In this document: piece by piece, positions 23,334 to 36,700 of the stretch
How the letters are laid out: each line of letters starts with the position of its first letter
How positions within the stretch are numbered: position 1 is the first letter of the stretch
Program-made: the position numbers and the translations under genes
NCBI GenBank assembly: GCA_964036155.1
Contig: OZ038423.1
Coordinates: forward strand, 46,267,249-46,331,248
Direction: 5' to 3'
DNA length: 64,000 nt
From: Diploscapter coronatus
Taxonomy: Eukaryota; Nematoda; Chromadorea; Rhabditida; Rhabditidae
Notes under the pieces: model-generated
Seen by the model: only the letters and a program-made list of their open reading frames with translations
Database searches by the model: none
What the model was told of the DNA's origin: nothing

Positions 23334-26300
23334 TCATGGCGATGCGATTTCATCGATTTCGCTGGCCAATTGGCTCAGTTCTGTCGGGAAAAATTTGGAG
23401 AACATGGGAGCGAGTCTGTTGATGTCTGTTTGAATGACCCATCGAATCGTATCCATCTTCGGCAATCGCGCATTTGCCTGCAACTAAGAGCATCACTCCT
23501 GTAAATGGAAGAAGACAAACTCACAATAATGCTGTGTCGTTCTCCTTGTTCGAGAGATGAAATGTGCATGTCCACCAACTCGACAGACAGAGAGAGATCC
23601 TGAAGCAGATTATGAATGCCATTCAACTTTGTCTGCACAACCAAGGTTCTAGCGGATCGGGCTGAGAAAATTAGAAAATAGTATGCAGTACCTACCTTCT
23701 CGCAAGCCATAATACCACTTTTACTAATTGCCTTTTCAGGCGAGAAATGCATGGAAATTAGTTTCTAGAGCATTTTACGGAGATAAAATTGACTATTTCT
23801 TGGAAAATATCGTAATTTGATGTTTTTTGAAAGTTTCGGGCCAAGTCGGTCCGAGGTTTTTTTTTTAAAAAGTATCACAGGTTGGGCTTAAATTTGTTTA
23901 AAATATCACGAGCCAGGCCCGGGGCGAATTTGTGGCCTTTTTAGAATCGTGTGCACAATTTACCTGGTAGAATTTCCACACTTCGAGAAGAACGAGGTAG
24001 GCGTGATATGCATTGGAGAGGCGCTGCACGAGATGGGGGATGGAGTTGAATTGGGCGGGCAGGAGAGAGGACTGCTGGGCGAGGATTGTGAACAGATCCA
24101 GACGATCATAGCAGTTCTCGGGAATGGATTTCGGGTTGGTCTCGAATTGATTCTGCAACACCCATTTCATGATTCTTGTCTACTCGTTGATTCATCGGGA
24201 AACTCACAATGACACAGGCCAGAAGCGACTTGAGTAGCGGCAGGCAGTAGACGAATGTAGGGAAGTGGGACAGCACGTCACACAAACCGAGGCACACTGC
24301 GCTCTGCTCCAGACGCTTCACTACTTTCAAATGTCTGCAAATAGTCAAAATCAACACTTGTAAACAAAAACCGTGCCCGCGAGTCGGTAGTCATTTTTGA
24401 GAATAGGAGGCAAGTGCGGGTATGGAATTTGAAAGTTTGCGGATACAGGTCGGATCGGGTGTCAAAATTAAAGAAAAAAAGTTTAAAGTCTGGTCAAAAC
24501 AGTCATTATCATTGCCAGTTCATCGAGAAGAGAAGGGAGACAAACCTCGAAATGAGTTCCTTCTCAGTGTCCCATTCGTGAAATTGTATGTCCAGCTCGA
24601 TTCCTTCATGACAGAGCGCATTCAGCAGAACATTCGCCTGAAATGCTTGATTACTGCCTTGCTATTCTCAGTACAAACTCACCGCGTGTTTGCTCATTTT
24701 GAGGACCATTTTGGGGATCTGCGATTTGCACATCAAATTGAGAGACTCCACGAAGACGATTGCGCGCAGATGGGCGTCCACCTGCAAATTCATCTATTTT
24801 CCTCAAAAATTCCCCTATTTCCACTCACCGTCACTTCATCCGCGGCCCGTTTCCTCTTCCTCGGCAAAACTCCCGAATTCTTCAAATCGATGAGTCGAGT
24901 TTTCTTCGACAACTCATTGAGAGTGTCGAGCAGAGAAATGCTTTCCTGAAATGAATCCTGATTTGTGGAAGAAAACAAAACTATGAGTGCTCACCTCATC
25001 CTTATCCGTTGCAGTACGATTGGCCCCATTCGAGTCGAATCCATTCAGATTCACTGTTTCCCCAAACAGCTTTTCATTGTTCTGAAACATTCCAAATGAA
25101 TTCGATAGTTTTGCATTTCCGAATGAATTACCAGGAGACAGGAAGAAGTGAATGACTCAGTGAAGATGTAGATGAATGAATGGAGGGAAGGACTGAGGGC
25201 CTCAAAAGTGATGAAGGAGGACACAGCAAGCAGAGTGTCGTCGAACAGAGGCATGGAGTTGGGACGGTCTGCAAGAGGAAGATTGACACGAGAAGAGAAT
25301 TGTCAGTGCAAACCTCTTGAGATGTTTTCCAAAACGAGATAGAGGTAGCTGGCCAATTGCACGAACACTTTGACCACTGAGCGGACTTGGAAGTGAATGT
25401 AGCGACGCTGAAATTAGGAAGATTGTAAAGAAAAGAGAAATGACAAGTAATTCATCTCCCACCTGAGACATTGTGGACGTTTTCGTAACGCCCAAAGACA
25501 GAGCCACGAGGAAGCGATTTGTGGCGAGAATCAACGCATCGCTGCCTGTTCGGTTATCCTTCTGAAATTCTCCTTCTTCCTTTCAAAATTTAATGTTTAT
25601 AGAGGGTGAAAATGGTTCCCAAAATAACTCCCGAAACGGTCAAAGTTGGTGTCAAAATATTCGCGGTGGTGTAACTAAGACATTGGTGAAGTTGAACAAA
25701 ATTTCAAAAAGTTGCAAGTCTGGTTTACCTTGAAATGTATGTCGATTTCCTTCGTGATCCTGGAGAAGAGAGTCGTGAAGAGTTCGTCCAAATTCTCTGC
25801 AGGAAAAATGCGAAAGTACTTGATTGGACTCGTCACGTCGCAGCTGATTTCCCAGTCCAGCATCAGGCACAAGTTGTTGACTAATTGCAGAGTCGAGATT
25901 TCTCTACCTGAATGTCAAGATATAGTTGTTTTTCTGTCGAAAGTCCTAAATACCGCAATTTTTGTAGTCATTTTCGGTGAGAGTGAGCAGTCCAGAGAAG
26001 TTGGAGTACATTGTTTCGAGAGTGGAAGGGTAGAAGGGGGTGATTGCCTTGAGATAGGCCATGAACACCGTCAACTGGAAATAGGCATTTAAAAGTCGAC
26101 TTGAGATTTTTTCTTTAATTTGACCACCTAATCGCAGCTCAACACAACATCACACCGCGGTTGCGATGGAAAAGTCCCAAGTTTGTCTAGGAGATTAAGT
26201 AAATGAATTATCCTACCACAGCAGGTTCTTTGATTGAGATGAGAAATCGAATGGAGATCTCAGCAGCCTTCAGCTCGCCATAGGCAGTCGAGAGCACGTG

Positions 26301-29240
26301 CAGATAGCGAATGATGACTGGCGACCATTGCTGCTCCCTGTTGACTGCGTCTATCAGCAGCTGCAAGTCTGTTCCCCTTGCGAACTCCCCAATCGGCTCG
26401 TAACTCGACTGCGAGATGCCCTCAGAGTTGTGCACTGCCTTCATCATCAGAGACACTATCGGGTCCTCAAATCATTCCTCCATTACGAGAATTGCAAAAT
26501 CAAGCTTTCAGCCTCTTTTTTAGAAAAATTTTCCTTTGAAGTTGTTTTTGAACGTTTTCTCTTGGGTGCGGTGCGCAATCTTATTACACCGCAAACAACC
26601 ATTAATGGAATGGGCGAAAATGACAAACCATTAGACTGTAGGCGCCGGATTTGATGAGTTGAATGTGACCTGCACTCTGCTCGTCCATTCCTGCAACTCA
26701 TTCATTGGGTTCTTGTAAAAGCCGCGAACTATTTTTCATTTGTAAAAGCTACATACATAGAAGATTTTCTAGATATGCGGTTTATAGAAGATTGCGGCTT
26801 TTACAAGAAGCTCACTCATTTTCTGTAGAAAACTGAATTCAAGTTCACCAACCTTCAAATACATTTGGATCGAAGGCGATTCGGACAATGGCCTTGAGAG
26901 CGAGTGCCAGAGAACGAGCATCCAGAGCATGGATGATTTGCAGGATGAAGTCGAAGTAGGGCATCGAAGAGAGCAGAAGTCGCTTGTCCAGAGACTGCAG
27001 CTGGCGAATGCCTCTGTAGATGTTCAGAACTGTCACTGTAATCGAGTCAATTACAGGTTGATGAAAAGAAGCGAATGAATAAATCAATGAGTTACCCAAA
27101 TCCGAATTCTGCAGAACCAGGAATCGCAGCGTGTTGACAGAGCAAGTGACGAGTTTGAAGAAGAAGGCGAAGTTCAAATCCTCGTAGACTTCATTTTTGG
27201 GGTCCTGCTCCAAGCTTGCCTGCAAAAATCTCATATTTTTTTCCTACTATAGCATTTCCAACCTTGATCATTCTGGAGGCAAGATTCTTCAATTCCATGT
27301 TTTGTTTGTGCATGAGAAAATTGAAGACATCAGAAAGAGAGACGAATTTGATGCGGTAGTCCTCGTGCAGAGTTTCCAACGCCGCGGGTGGCACCTGCAA
27401 ATTTCTTAAATGCTCATAATTCACATATCTTCTTCTCACCTTAGCCTTTGTCTGCTTCCTGACATTGTCCACATAGGTCTTGAATTGTTCAGAGCCGATT
27501 GTGAAGAGGTGCTCCACAATTTGTCCAGGAAATGTCGCCCTGAATGAATTCGATGAATTCCGCCGTAGTAAATAATCAATCAGACATACGCGATGTGCAG
27601 CCAAATCCAGATGAAGTGACTGCCGCTGCGCGAGGCATCGAAGAGCACTTTCATGCAGGACTCGGGGCAGCGACCTAGCAGATTGTCGATGACGAGGTCG
27701 AGCAGACTGATGAGCTGCTCGATTGGGGGACAGGAACGGAACAGCTCGAGCAAGAAGTCAGGGCCCCTCGCCTTGCTCGTGCAGGGACGGCCCGTGTTGT
27801 GTTGACTCAACTCTGAGGCCAAATTGCAGCACCACTTAAAAGGAACAAATCATATTACTGCAGTCATACGGAGGTTTTATGTCAGAATTGTGGCCTCCTA
27901 TTCGCCCTACCCAATCTATGGACTTTGGGTAGTCGGAACAAAAGGCCCAGAATTGTCGTGCGATCTATCCCATATTATATTTTCTTCACTTTTGTACCTC
28001 TAGACTTGAATTTTTCAAAAATGTTCTCCATTCATGATAAAATCATAACATAAATCTCGTCTCTGCGACCTAATCCCTTTTTATGTTCTGAGTCCGACTC
28101 GAATGCTCCCTAGGTCTGTTACTGTAGGAAATGAAGAGAATTGGCAACCTGAAGTATTTCGAGAGGAACAGTTTCGCTCTTGGCCTCCATGCAGGTTCGA
28201 TTAATCAGTTTTAGCAATTCGCAAGCAGTCAATTCCACAGTCGAATAGTCCACTCCTGCAAACAATCACTCATTCGTTTCTGATTGAATGAATTGAATAA
28301 ACATACCGAATTGTGGGTTTTCCTTCTTGAGGAAGAACTGATGAGCAGTCTCGTGAATGAGCAGCCCGGTGTAGTTGTAGACAGCAGAGCGAGAAGAAGG
28401 CACGAGGTTGTATGCATCGAGAGCGGGCTTGACGAGATCCACATAGGAGTGGGACGTCCAGATCGGTCTGTTTCTGTACACGGCAGCCACGTCGCCAAGC
28501 AGAGCCACTTTTCGGAACGCTGCTCGAATCACGTCTATCGCCTTGTAAATCTGAAGGGGAATGGTCATTGCGCAGCAAAATAGTTGCTCTATAGAAAAGC
28601 AAAACATGGAGCATTAAATACTAAACCTCATTCTACCAGTTTTGACAAATTGCTATTACCATATCAGTGCTTTTTTCAAACTGAACTTGATCTAGAAGTA
28701 ATTACTTTCATTCCAATGTTTGTTTTCAGATCATTAGATTGCAAAAAGAAGAATTTATTTTTAGAGATACCTCCGAAAATATGTTTGGTGCGCAGTAGCA
28801 TATTTGAAAGTTGGTCACTGTGCACCAAAATTTTGGTTCGTAGTGTCATACACCCGATTTGAGCATTCTGCATTTGTCCGTTTCATTCAAACTCACATTA
28901 TCCCATTCCGGTCCTTCGTAAATCTTCATCACAGCATCGTGGCCGTCCTCGATGCGAATGCAGATGTCAGGCGAATGTCGGTTTTCCTCTGCGTCTTCCT
29001 CGAGGAGCTGCAAACAATCGATTCAGTTCATTTCAAGAAAAGATGATGAATTCCTCAGCCAACCACCTTTGGATCAGAGTGTGAAGTGGAAGAATCAGGG
29101 AGCTGCCTCTCGTCCACATCCATGCCCATCCCGCTCGGCACTTCATCGGGCTCTTGTATCTCCTCGATCTCTGCAATCTCTGCCCCGGGCGAGGCTGGCG
29201 ATTCGGAATAGTCGCCGCCTGTCGATGTGGAGGGATTCAT
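23334..29240 (-). CDS. INTS5: Integrator complex subunit 5
   Basis: Twenty-four exons give 1,107 residues (human 1,019): 29067-29240, 28897-29007, 28307-28550, 28149-28255, 27590-27834, 27440-27539, 27263-27394, 27096-27219, 26853-27035, 26629-26690, 26217-26465, 25954-26074, 25729-25907, 25463-25561, 25314-25407, 25132-25268, 24995-25081, 24829-24945, 24683-24781, 24546-24637, 24208-24334, 23964-24152, 23525-23632, 23334-23477. The protein is almost all helix (HEAT/ARM-like). Recognition rests on [20 protein letters not shown] followed by [18 protein letters not shown] (human: SCPDACVDALLDTS ... HFDWVVAHIGSSFPGTII), and on the C-terminus [20 protein letters not shown] (human: VLHRNIDRLGLFSGRF). 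A basic PRKRKR patch may be a nuclear signal. Integrator cleaves snRNA and nascent transcripts and terminates paused RNA polymerase II. The N-terminus is acidic and low-complexity. Several long introns hold repeats. Confidence 0.88.
24360..24490. repeat. Dispersed repeat, family D, copy 1 (INTS5 intron)
   Basis: The string GAGTCGGTAGTCATTTTTGA and, further on, CGGGTGTCAAAATTAAAGAA match the order found at 32888-32985 in a PI4K type II intron. No coding capacity. Confidence 0.5.
26565..26600. repeat. Short GC-rich hairpin repeat, copy 2 (INTS5 intron)
   Basis: GGTGCGGTGCGC and CACCGCAAACAACC form an imperfect hairpin of the family seen at 1991-2026 and 44043-44098, within the intron between exons 26629-26690 and 26217-26465. 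Confidence 0.6.
26712..26810. mobile_element. 99-bp inverted-repeat element in INTS5 intron
   Basis: Perfect 14-bp terminal inverted repeats, CTTGTAAAAGCCGC and GCGGCTTTTACAAG, bound an AT-rich centre. The termini resemble those of the larger elements at 56823-57075 (GTAAAAGCCGTACACC) and 60777-61018. Both this copy and the one ending at 61018 continue with AAGCTCA. Confidence 0.65.
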
Positions 29241-29507
29241 TCCGGCTGAAACAGACAATTCAATTTCAAATTCAAAAGGCAGAAACGAGAATTTCCTCCA
29301 ACGAACCTTCTGCAGTGAATTAACGAAAAGAACGCTTTAAACTAATACTTGCAGAGGGGAAGAGGGAAGATGAAAGGAAGGGAGAATTTGAATATGCGAG
29401 ATTGAAATGGAAAAAAATGAACATGTAGAGATTGGGTGAGACGCGATTGATTGAATTCTGCATGAGAGTTGCATTCCCCAATTCTCGAACAGCAGATTCG
29501 GCAGAGG
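29241..29507. promoter_or_regulatory. Divergent promoter region, INTS5 / PI4K type II
   Basis: The two ATGs are 267 bp apart on opposite strands. The INTS5 ATG is preceded by an acceptor-like TTTCAG, so a short 5' UTR intron is possible. The middle (about 29345-29400) is purine-rich on the plus strand. A shared promoter is inferred from spacing. Confidence 0.45.
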
Positions 29508-32500
29508 ATGAGCTCCCCCCAGCCCGACATTACAGTCTCTCCTTGTAAGCGACGAAGAAGAAAAGACAGAACATACATCGATATTGTTGATGGCCAACTA
29601 CTTGAGATAAATGACGCATGTTTCTCTCCTGTAGGCCTCGGATTCGCGAGAGACGAGCATTTATTCATTGGACGATTTATTTGTTTTCTTTCTCGCTCTT
29701 TAAGGGCAATTTATCGATACCTAGTCGAGTAATTTTTATCAGTATCGATAGAGGAGATAATTGGTAAGTGCTTATTACGAAAATCTCATCAAACTCGATG
29801 AAAGAACAAAGAAAAAGAGAGAAGCTCCTTTTATTTCGTCTCAATTAGTCGGTCACTGACAATACACTGATGCATTGCAGTTGGACTGAGCGATGTGAGT
29901 CCGTCCCTGATACAGGAAGCAGAAAAGGAGAAAGACGCGCATTCGGGCAGAGTGGGTGGCAGGAAAAGCAACGAGTACATCGTGTCCAAGGCATTTCCTG
30001 AGCGAGGCAAGTTTGACAGGTCTGCAGACAACAACGTAATGGCACAATGCAAAAAATCTACTGATTCAGAAAGGACGGTGACTTCTACGAGAAATTCCGA
30101 GCAGCGCAGGAAGCCATTCTGAGCGGAACCTATCCTCAACTCATTCCAGAGGGTAGTTCAGGTACGTTACAATCTTTATTAGTTTATTTAACAACTTCGA
30201 CAGTCAATTTAAAGGCAGTGGGAAGTCGTTTCTCTGTGTAGAACGTGACAAGCAGATCCTGTGTGGCTGTATGAATTATGGCTCTGAAATGCCTCCAGAT
30301 TTGCTAGTAACCTTCATTTCAACTTACGTTTCTTCTACTTCATCAACATCCTCGTAGCAGTCCGTTAAAGTGATAGAAGAAGGGTCAACTGTCTTGATTT
30401 CTTGTAGCATATGGGACAAGAAATTGTGGCGTGGGAAGCCGACTAGATTAGAACAAATTTCCCACTTTGTCACTTTTCTGTCAGTTTCATATAGTCCCTA
30501 AGAATTTGATTCAATAAAACAAAAGGCATGTGTCTTACTGTAAGAAGTTGGCAGAGCGATCGAAAAGTGACAATCAATCGAGTCATGTCTCCATACGAAA
30601 TGAAGTGAATGTGCTGAAGAATTGTGCTTCTTTGAAATGAATTTTAAATGGACAAACCGCATTTTGCAACCCGTCGCTGTAGAACCAATTGCCGGGGAAG
30701 CAGTAGATGGACGTGATGTAGAAATAGGAAATGGGCACTTTCGTGCATTCAATCACATCCATCAAGTCGTCCTCTGCATTCTGCCCGTCTGTCACGTGGC
30801 ATTCCACAGGACAGTGTCTGCCAATATTCAAGTCAAGGAATATTTTCTCCAAGAACATCCACGTATCAGCAGTTACTTCACTCTGAATTGTATCGATGCA
30901 AGAATCACACAAACTGTGACTTACCAAAGTGACCTTGCTGATATGTGCAGTGACATTCAGATATGTGAGCAGCTGCTTCATGTAGCATTTGACCTCTTCT
31001 ATCGATTTGAATGTAGTGGAAATCTCATAGTTCCTTCTAGAAACTGCAAATCCCACTCTTCTAAAGAAACATGAATTGTGCACTTACAGAAATCATTGAA
31101 CATCTCATTGAATCCAACATGCGGATGGCTATTCCTGTCCGTTCTATTTTCATCAGCCCCGAGCACTTCCTTGTGCTGTTTGTCATTGCTGCAGCAGGGC
31201 ATGTAGATGTACAGACTGGCACTCGGCTGAGCTGTCTCATTCTTCTTATGCCCAGTCACAACTATCTCGTAACATACGAAATAAAACTGCAAATATTAAT
31301 GGGTTGAAGATAGGAAAACTTGCAATTCAAACCGCATCGTGGAATCCTTTGAGGTGGGATCGCGAATAACCCTTGACCCCTTTGTACTCCTTGATTTGCA
31401 GCTTGAATTTGATAGGAGGAAGTCGATTTCGCACAGGGCTTCTGCTGCCAGTGACGATGCCCAGCTGCCTTGCATTGAGGCAGGCAGTTTGCAGCAAATC
31501 GCTAGGGGGCAACTCAGAGAATATCTGATGCAGAATTTCGACAGGAAGGTTGTCGAGCATTGTAGATACCCTAGATAATCTACACAATCAATATGAATCT
31601 CTGCAAACAGGCAGAGAATCAAGTGGCCACTCGCTTTGCTTTTCCTCTCTGCTCACTTGCAGTGTAAAGCCTTCTCTCAATTGAATAGAACAGAGTGGAA
31701 GGGAATGCAGAAAACACCTTGCAATTTCAGGATCCTACTTCGTGAGAGATGTGAATGGAAACAACGTGGCAGTGTTCAAGCCGAAGGATGAAGAGCCATT
31801 TGCTCCGCTCAACCCCAAATGGCCCAAGTTCTTACAGAGGTTGGTCAGTCATCAAACTTTCGCATTTGGGATATGACAAATTTTATCTTTCTGATCATAA
31901 TAATGTAGAGGTAGATAGGGGATTACTATGTTGCACACTATTTACCGGCCTTCTCGGACTTTCTGTATTTATTTGTTTGTCACAAAATTTTAGAGAGGAA
32001 GTGTGGAGAGAAGAAAGATAGCTGGTAACAAATACAGACGGCTGTCTTCTCGCTGTCGGCATAAAATCCCTAATGTCCAGAACGCGGAGCTGTGTATCAT
32101 TCTATGCAATGCAATGCCTAGTCTGTCTGGTTGCAGAATCCTGTGTTTCTGTTGCTTCGGCCGAGCCTGTCTCATTCCAGACAATGGATATATGTCCGAA
32201 ACAGGGGCCAGTCTGGTGGACGAAGTCCTGCGGCTGAATGTGGTGCCCAAGACACGCGTCGTCCGAATGGCCTCTCCCACGTTCTTCTACTCGCGCTGCT
32301 GCGGCCGCGATGAAGTCAGACCCAAGGAAGGCAGTTTCCAGGTCTGCTCATTTCTCATTTCTCAATTCTCAATTCGCTCACTCTTCTTTTCCTTGCAGCT
32401 ATTCGTTCATGGCTACGAGAGTGCATACACAGTGTTTGGCAGATGGAATTACGACCCCAGCCTTCTGACAGACCGAGACAAAGACAAGTCTACATACCTC

Positions 32501-33251
32501 CCGTCTACCTTCCATTCTTCAGTGTATTGCATTGCAGATTCCGACTTCTGTTCCAGCGAATGTGCATTCTGGACTATGCAATTCGTAACACAGACAGGCA
32601 CATGGACAATCTGCTGATTCGGCACATCAAGGGGGAGGAAGTGCAGCTGGCTGCGATCGACAACGGACTCGCCTTCCCTGTCAAACACCCGGAGAGCATC
32701 AGCAGAGTCAGGAAATTCTCCTTTCGATGGGCACAACAGTCCTGGGCTGAGTATGTAAGAACAAAAACGGAGAAAATGAATGAGTTTAAATGATTCAGTC
32801 GTGGGACAAGGAATTGCGCAAAGAAATGCTGGAGAGACTGACGCCTGTATTCGTCTACAAACTCTGTCTCGATCTCAAGGTCACTTCACTCTCGGACTTG
32901 TAAATAAAAACCCGCACCTGAGAGTCGGGGGTCATTTTTCGGTTACGGGTGTCAAAATTAACAAAGAAAAGTTATAAATCTGTTCACTCACACTTATAAA
33001 CTAAAAAAAAATTCAATCTTTCAGAATCTATTTCGTCACAGCCATCAGACCAATCGCTATCTAATCTGCGCGCAAATGAGAGTCCTCAGAGGACAGGTGA
33101 GGAGATGCAGAAGCATTGCACGAAAATGAATGACAGGTGTTTGCAGCTGTGGAATTTGAGGGAATCGTTCATTGCCGGAGAGAGTCCAGCGGATCTCACA
33201 AAAAGGTCCCCTCTGATTGTTTCCAGGAGGTTTGTGTTGCATTATGCATAA
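29508..33251 (+). CDS. PI4K2: Phosphatidylinositol 4-kinase type II
   Basis: Ten exons give 381 residues: 29508-29544, 29881-30019, 30070-30161, 31731-31839, 32137-32341, 32399-32487, 32538-32754, 32799-32879, 33025-33096, 33147-33251. The glycine-rich lid/N-lobe is [19 protein letters not shown] followed by [20 protein letters not shown]. The palmitoylation-type cysteine cluster CFCCFGRAC corresponds to mammalian CCPCC. The catalytic loop is [16 protein letters not shown] and the Mg-binding motif is [16 protein letters not shown]. It makes PI4P on Golgi and endosomal membranes. The loop after the cysteine cluster is shorter than in human PI4K2A. The first 12 codons (exon 1) are the least certain part, chosen by phase-1 compatibility. 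Polyadenylation signal AATAAA at 33488. Intron 3 (1,569 nt) contains a complete gene on the other strand. Confidence 0.93.
30184..31560 (-). CDS. F-box protein nested in a PI4K type II intron
   Basis: Seven exons give 371 residues: 31333-31560, 31088-31286, 30925-31043, 30658-30882, 30539-30613, 30328-30497, 30184-30283. The N-terminus is an F-box ([20 protein letters not shown] followed by [11 protein letters not shown]), the Skp1-binding motif of SCF ubiquitin ligases. The remainder (for example [54 protein letters not shown]) matches no substrate-binding domain I know. It resembles the fast-evolving F-box families common in nematodes and some arthropods. The whole gene lies between exons 3 and 4 of PI4K type II, antisense to it. 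All seven exons have consistent phases, so it is unlikely to be a chance frame. The substrate is unknown. Confidence 0.8.
32888..32985. repeat. Dispersed repeat, family D, copy 2 (PI4K type II intron)
   Basis: GAGTCGGGGGTCATTTTTCG and CGGGTGTCAAAATTAACAAA parallel the copy at 24360-24490. This is the shorter copy, with an internal deletion relative to copy 1. Confidence 0.5.
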
Positions 33252-33775
33252 GGAGGAAGACCAGCCTTGTGAATTGCAGAGACACGAAAACGATGCCGAC
33301 TTCGCCCGACTGGAATCAGTGGTTCCGTGCGCGCGAGGCAGACACGGAACGGTCCTCGAATTGCTGCTGGTAGATGGCTATTTTGTTCCCGAAACATTCG
33401 TTGGATTACAAATCAAATCTCGAACTAATTCTCAAATCCTCCATTCGATAGATACTGTTAAGCGTCTGACAACCAACCAAATTTATCAATAAACATCATG
33501 GTCTTAAAAAAACTTGGCAATTTATTCTTCGAAAACAAGAAATTGCAACTGTTGGATAAGAGTTGTACACCCGAATTGATTCAGTGTAAGGCGTGGAATA
33601 TGTAGGAAAAAGTGCAAGCATTATAAAACTTCACAGGAATTCATCTGACAAATTACTATGCAGAAAAACTAGATACTAGTGACTATTCAACTACCGTAAA
33701 ACCGTGGAATGGAATAGAGGGGGAAATTTACAACCATTCGTGGAGAGGTGACTGTTTCCATGTGGATGCTCCGCT
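33252..33775. other. Convergent 3' UTRs of PI4K type II and pyruvate carboxylase
   Basis: The two genes face each other with 524 bp between stop codons. AATAAA on the plus strand at 33488 would end PI4K type II. No distinct minus-strand signal stands out. No additional gene was seen. Confidence 0.5.
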
Positions 33776-36700
33776 TCAGGGCTCGATTTCGATAATGAGA
33801 TCCCCTGCAGCACATTTCGTGCCTGCCGTTGCGTGTATCTTCTTGACTGTGCCGGCCATGGGCGAGTCAATCACCATTTCCATCTTCATTGCAGACAGAA
33901 CGAAGAGCGGCTGCTTGGAAGTGACCTGCAAAAAAAAAGAGGATGAATATGAATTCCCTACAGATAATATGCAGCATTCTTCTCACCTTATCTCCTTCCT
34001 TGACCTTGATTTCGAGAACCTGTCCAGGCATGGGCAACCCGATCGACCCCCTCACTCCAGGCAGAGCCTTCGGCCGAGTTTTTATCTCCTGCAATTCCGC
34101 TCATTCTCTCTCTCCGCTATTTCGCCCATTCAGTCACTCCAACCACTCGCCTTGCTCGCCTCCTTGTCCTGCACATAGATCGACCGCATCTGTCCATTCA
34201 AGTCGAAGAACACTTCCCTCTCGGCTCGGTCGTTCATTTTGCCTTCTGCCAGCAACTGTATTGCCAACGTCTTGCCTGGCTCGATTTCAACCTGCAACTC
34301 TTTCTTCTTCATTCACTTCTCCAAATATGCAGACTCACATCAATCTGCTCTGCAATGTCCAATCCGGTGAAGAACACTCGAGTTGGCAGTTTATCGACGG
34401 GGCCGTATCGCTGTCGGAAGACCTCGAATTCGTGGAACACCTCGGGGAACATTGCGTGGGACATCACATCCACTTCCCTCAGCGGTCGCTCGTACTTCAA
34501 CTCGAGATCCTTCTTCATCTTGTCCAAATCCGCAGGGGGAATTCTCTCGCCTGCGCGGCCATCGATCTTCGGCTTGCCGCGAAGAACCTGAACAATTCAA
34601 CCATCATTAATTCACATAGCCAGAGGAGTGACCTTTGTGCGAAGAGGCTCAGGGAACCCATAGGGAGGCTGTCCCACATTTCCTTGTAGGAAGTCGACCA
34701 CACTCTTGGGGAAGGACAGCTCGTCCGCTCTGTCCACGAGAGTCTCTCGAGTCAGATTGTTCTGCACCATGAACTGGGCCAAGTCGCCAACCACTTTGGA
34801 GGACGGGGTCACCTGAACAGAGCCAACTCATTGCATTTGTCAAGAAGCGGTACTAGCCTTGATGATGTCTCCCAGCGCCAGGTTCGCTTCTCTGTACATT
34901 TTCTTCACGTCATTGAACTTCTCTCCCAGTCCGAGTGAGAAGGCCTGGAACTGTAGATTTGTGTATTGTCCTCCTGCAACCAAAAATATAGACATTCCAA
35001 ATGAAGGACGACATGCCTGGAATCTCGTGTTTGTAGACATCCGCATTGCCACTCTTCATTGTGACTGCGCACTCGAATGGAGCGTAGAGTTGGCGGGCAG
35101 ATTCCCAATAGGCTGAGTAACGGGAGATTTCATCCAGAGACAGGCCTGCAAATATTATTCCTTCAAAGAAGAAACACGAGGGTGTAACTTGCCTGTGTCG
35201 AATGGAGTGCCTTGCAGGCAGGCAACAATGGCGCCCATGGAAGGCTGACTCGTCATGCCACTCATGCTGTCGACAGCTGCATCGACCACATCAGCGCCGG
35301 CCCTCGCGCACTCGACCATCGATGCCACTCCTGCTCCTGCAGTGTCGTGTGTGTGCACGTGGATGGGAATGTCGGGGAATTTCTCCCTCAGTGAGCCAAT
35401 CAGCATTTTGGCTGCTTCGGGCTTCAGCACCCCAGCCATGTCCTGCAATTCTTATTCTTCATTCCATCTCTGCATACCTCCCCACCTTGATCGCGAGAAT
35501 ATGTGCCCCGGCCTTGACGAGTTGCTCTGCCAAATCGAGGTAGTACTGCAGATTGTATTGCGTTCTGCTTCTGTCAGAGACATCGCCTGTGTACGAAATA
35601 GCTGCTTCCACCTGCAATAGAGGCTTTTTAAAAATTACATACGCTGAAAAAGTTGCTGAATAGGATAAAGGGCATGGATAGGGTTGGATAGATTGATCTT
35701 CGTCTAGAAATGTTCAACTCAATAACTCAACACTTTGATACCGAACATAGTCTACCTTGTCCTATCTTTAGCCCTTATATGGAGTTGCAACATTTTAGAG
35801 GTGTATGTCTTTTTCAAGAAATCCATGCAATTAGTTCAATTGAAGAAGCGAAGATAAACAGACTAACCACTCCCCCAGCTTTGCCAGCTGCCTCCATTCC
35901 AACCACTAGATTTGGCACGTAATTGAGACAGTCAAACACTCGGAAAATGTCCATTCCTGATTTGACTGCCAATTCGCAGAATCTGCAAGACAATGTGTTA
36001 TTGCTGAAGAAATGGCAGTTCTCCCCCTCACTTGTAGATGATGTTGTCAGGATAGTTGCTGTATCCGACTGCATTGGCGCCTCTCAGCAGACACTGGAAT
36101 GGGATGTTCGGAATGAGGGCTCGCAGAGTCTCCAGTCTTTCCCAGGGACATTCGTGTAGGAAGCGCATCGATACATCGAACGTCGCCCCTGGAAGAATTC
36201 ACAATAGAGGAATAAAAGCAACAGTAGAAATCTTCTCTAGATCAAAATGACACGACCTACCTCCCCAATTTTCCAACGAGAAGAGTTGAGGAAAGGCCTG
36301 ACTGACGAATGGAGAGATCTTTGCCAAGTCGAACGTCCTCACGCGAGTGGCCAGCAGACTCTGATGTGCATCTCGGGATGTAGTGTCGGTGATCATGCAG
36401 CCGGGGGTGCGTCTCACTGCTCTGGCAAAAGCCTCTGGGCCGTCCTTCACAAGCACTTGTCGCAGACCAACTGGGGGCTTCGATCCTGCAATTCGTTCTT
36501 TTCAAACTCTTTCCACAATATTCTCTATTAGAGCTGAGCGTTATAGTTTACAGTCGTCCATCTCCAAGTAGAATGAAGGGGGAGTGGCCTTTCCAGGCAA
36601 ATTGAAAAGTGGACGGGGAATGGATTCATTCCAAATTTTTTCCGAGATGAATTAATGGAGGATTTTATAAAGAAAAATTTATATGCAAAATTTAAAATTT

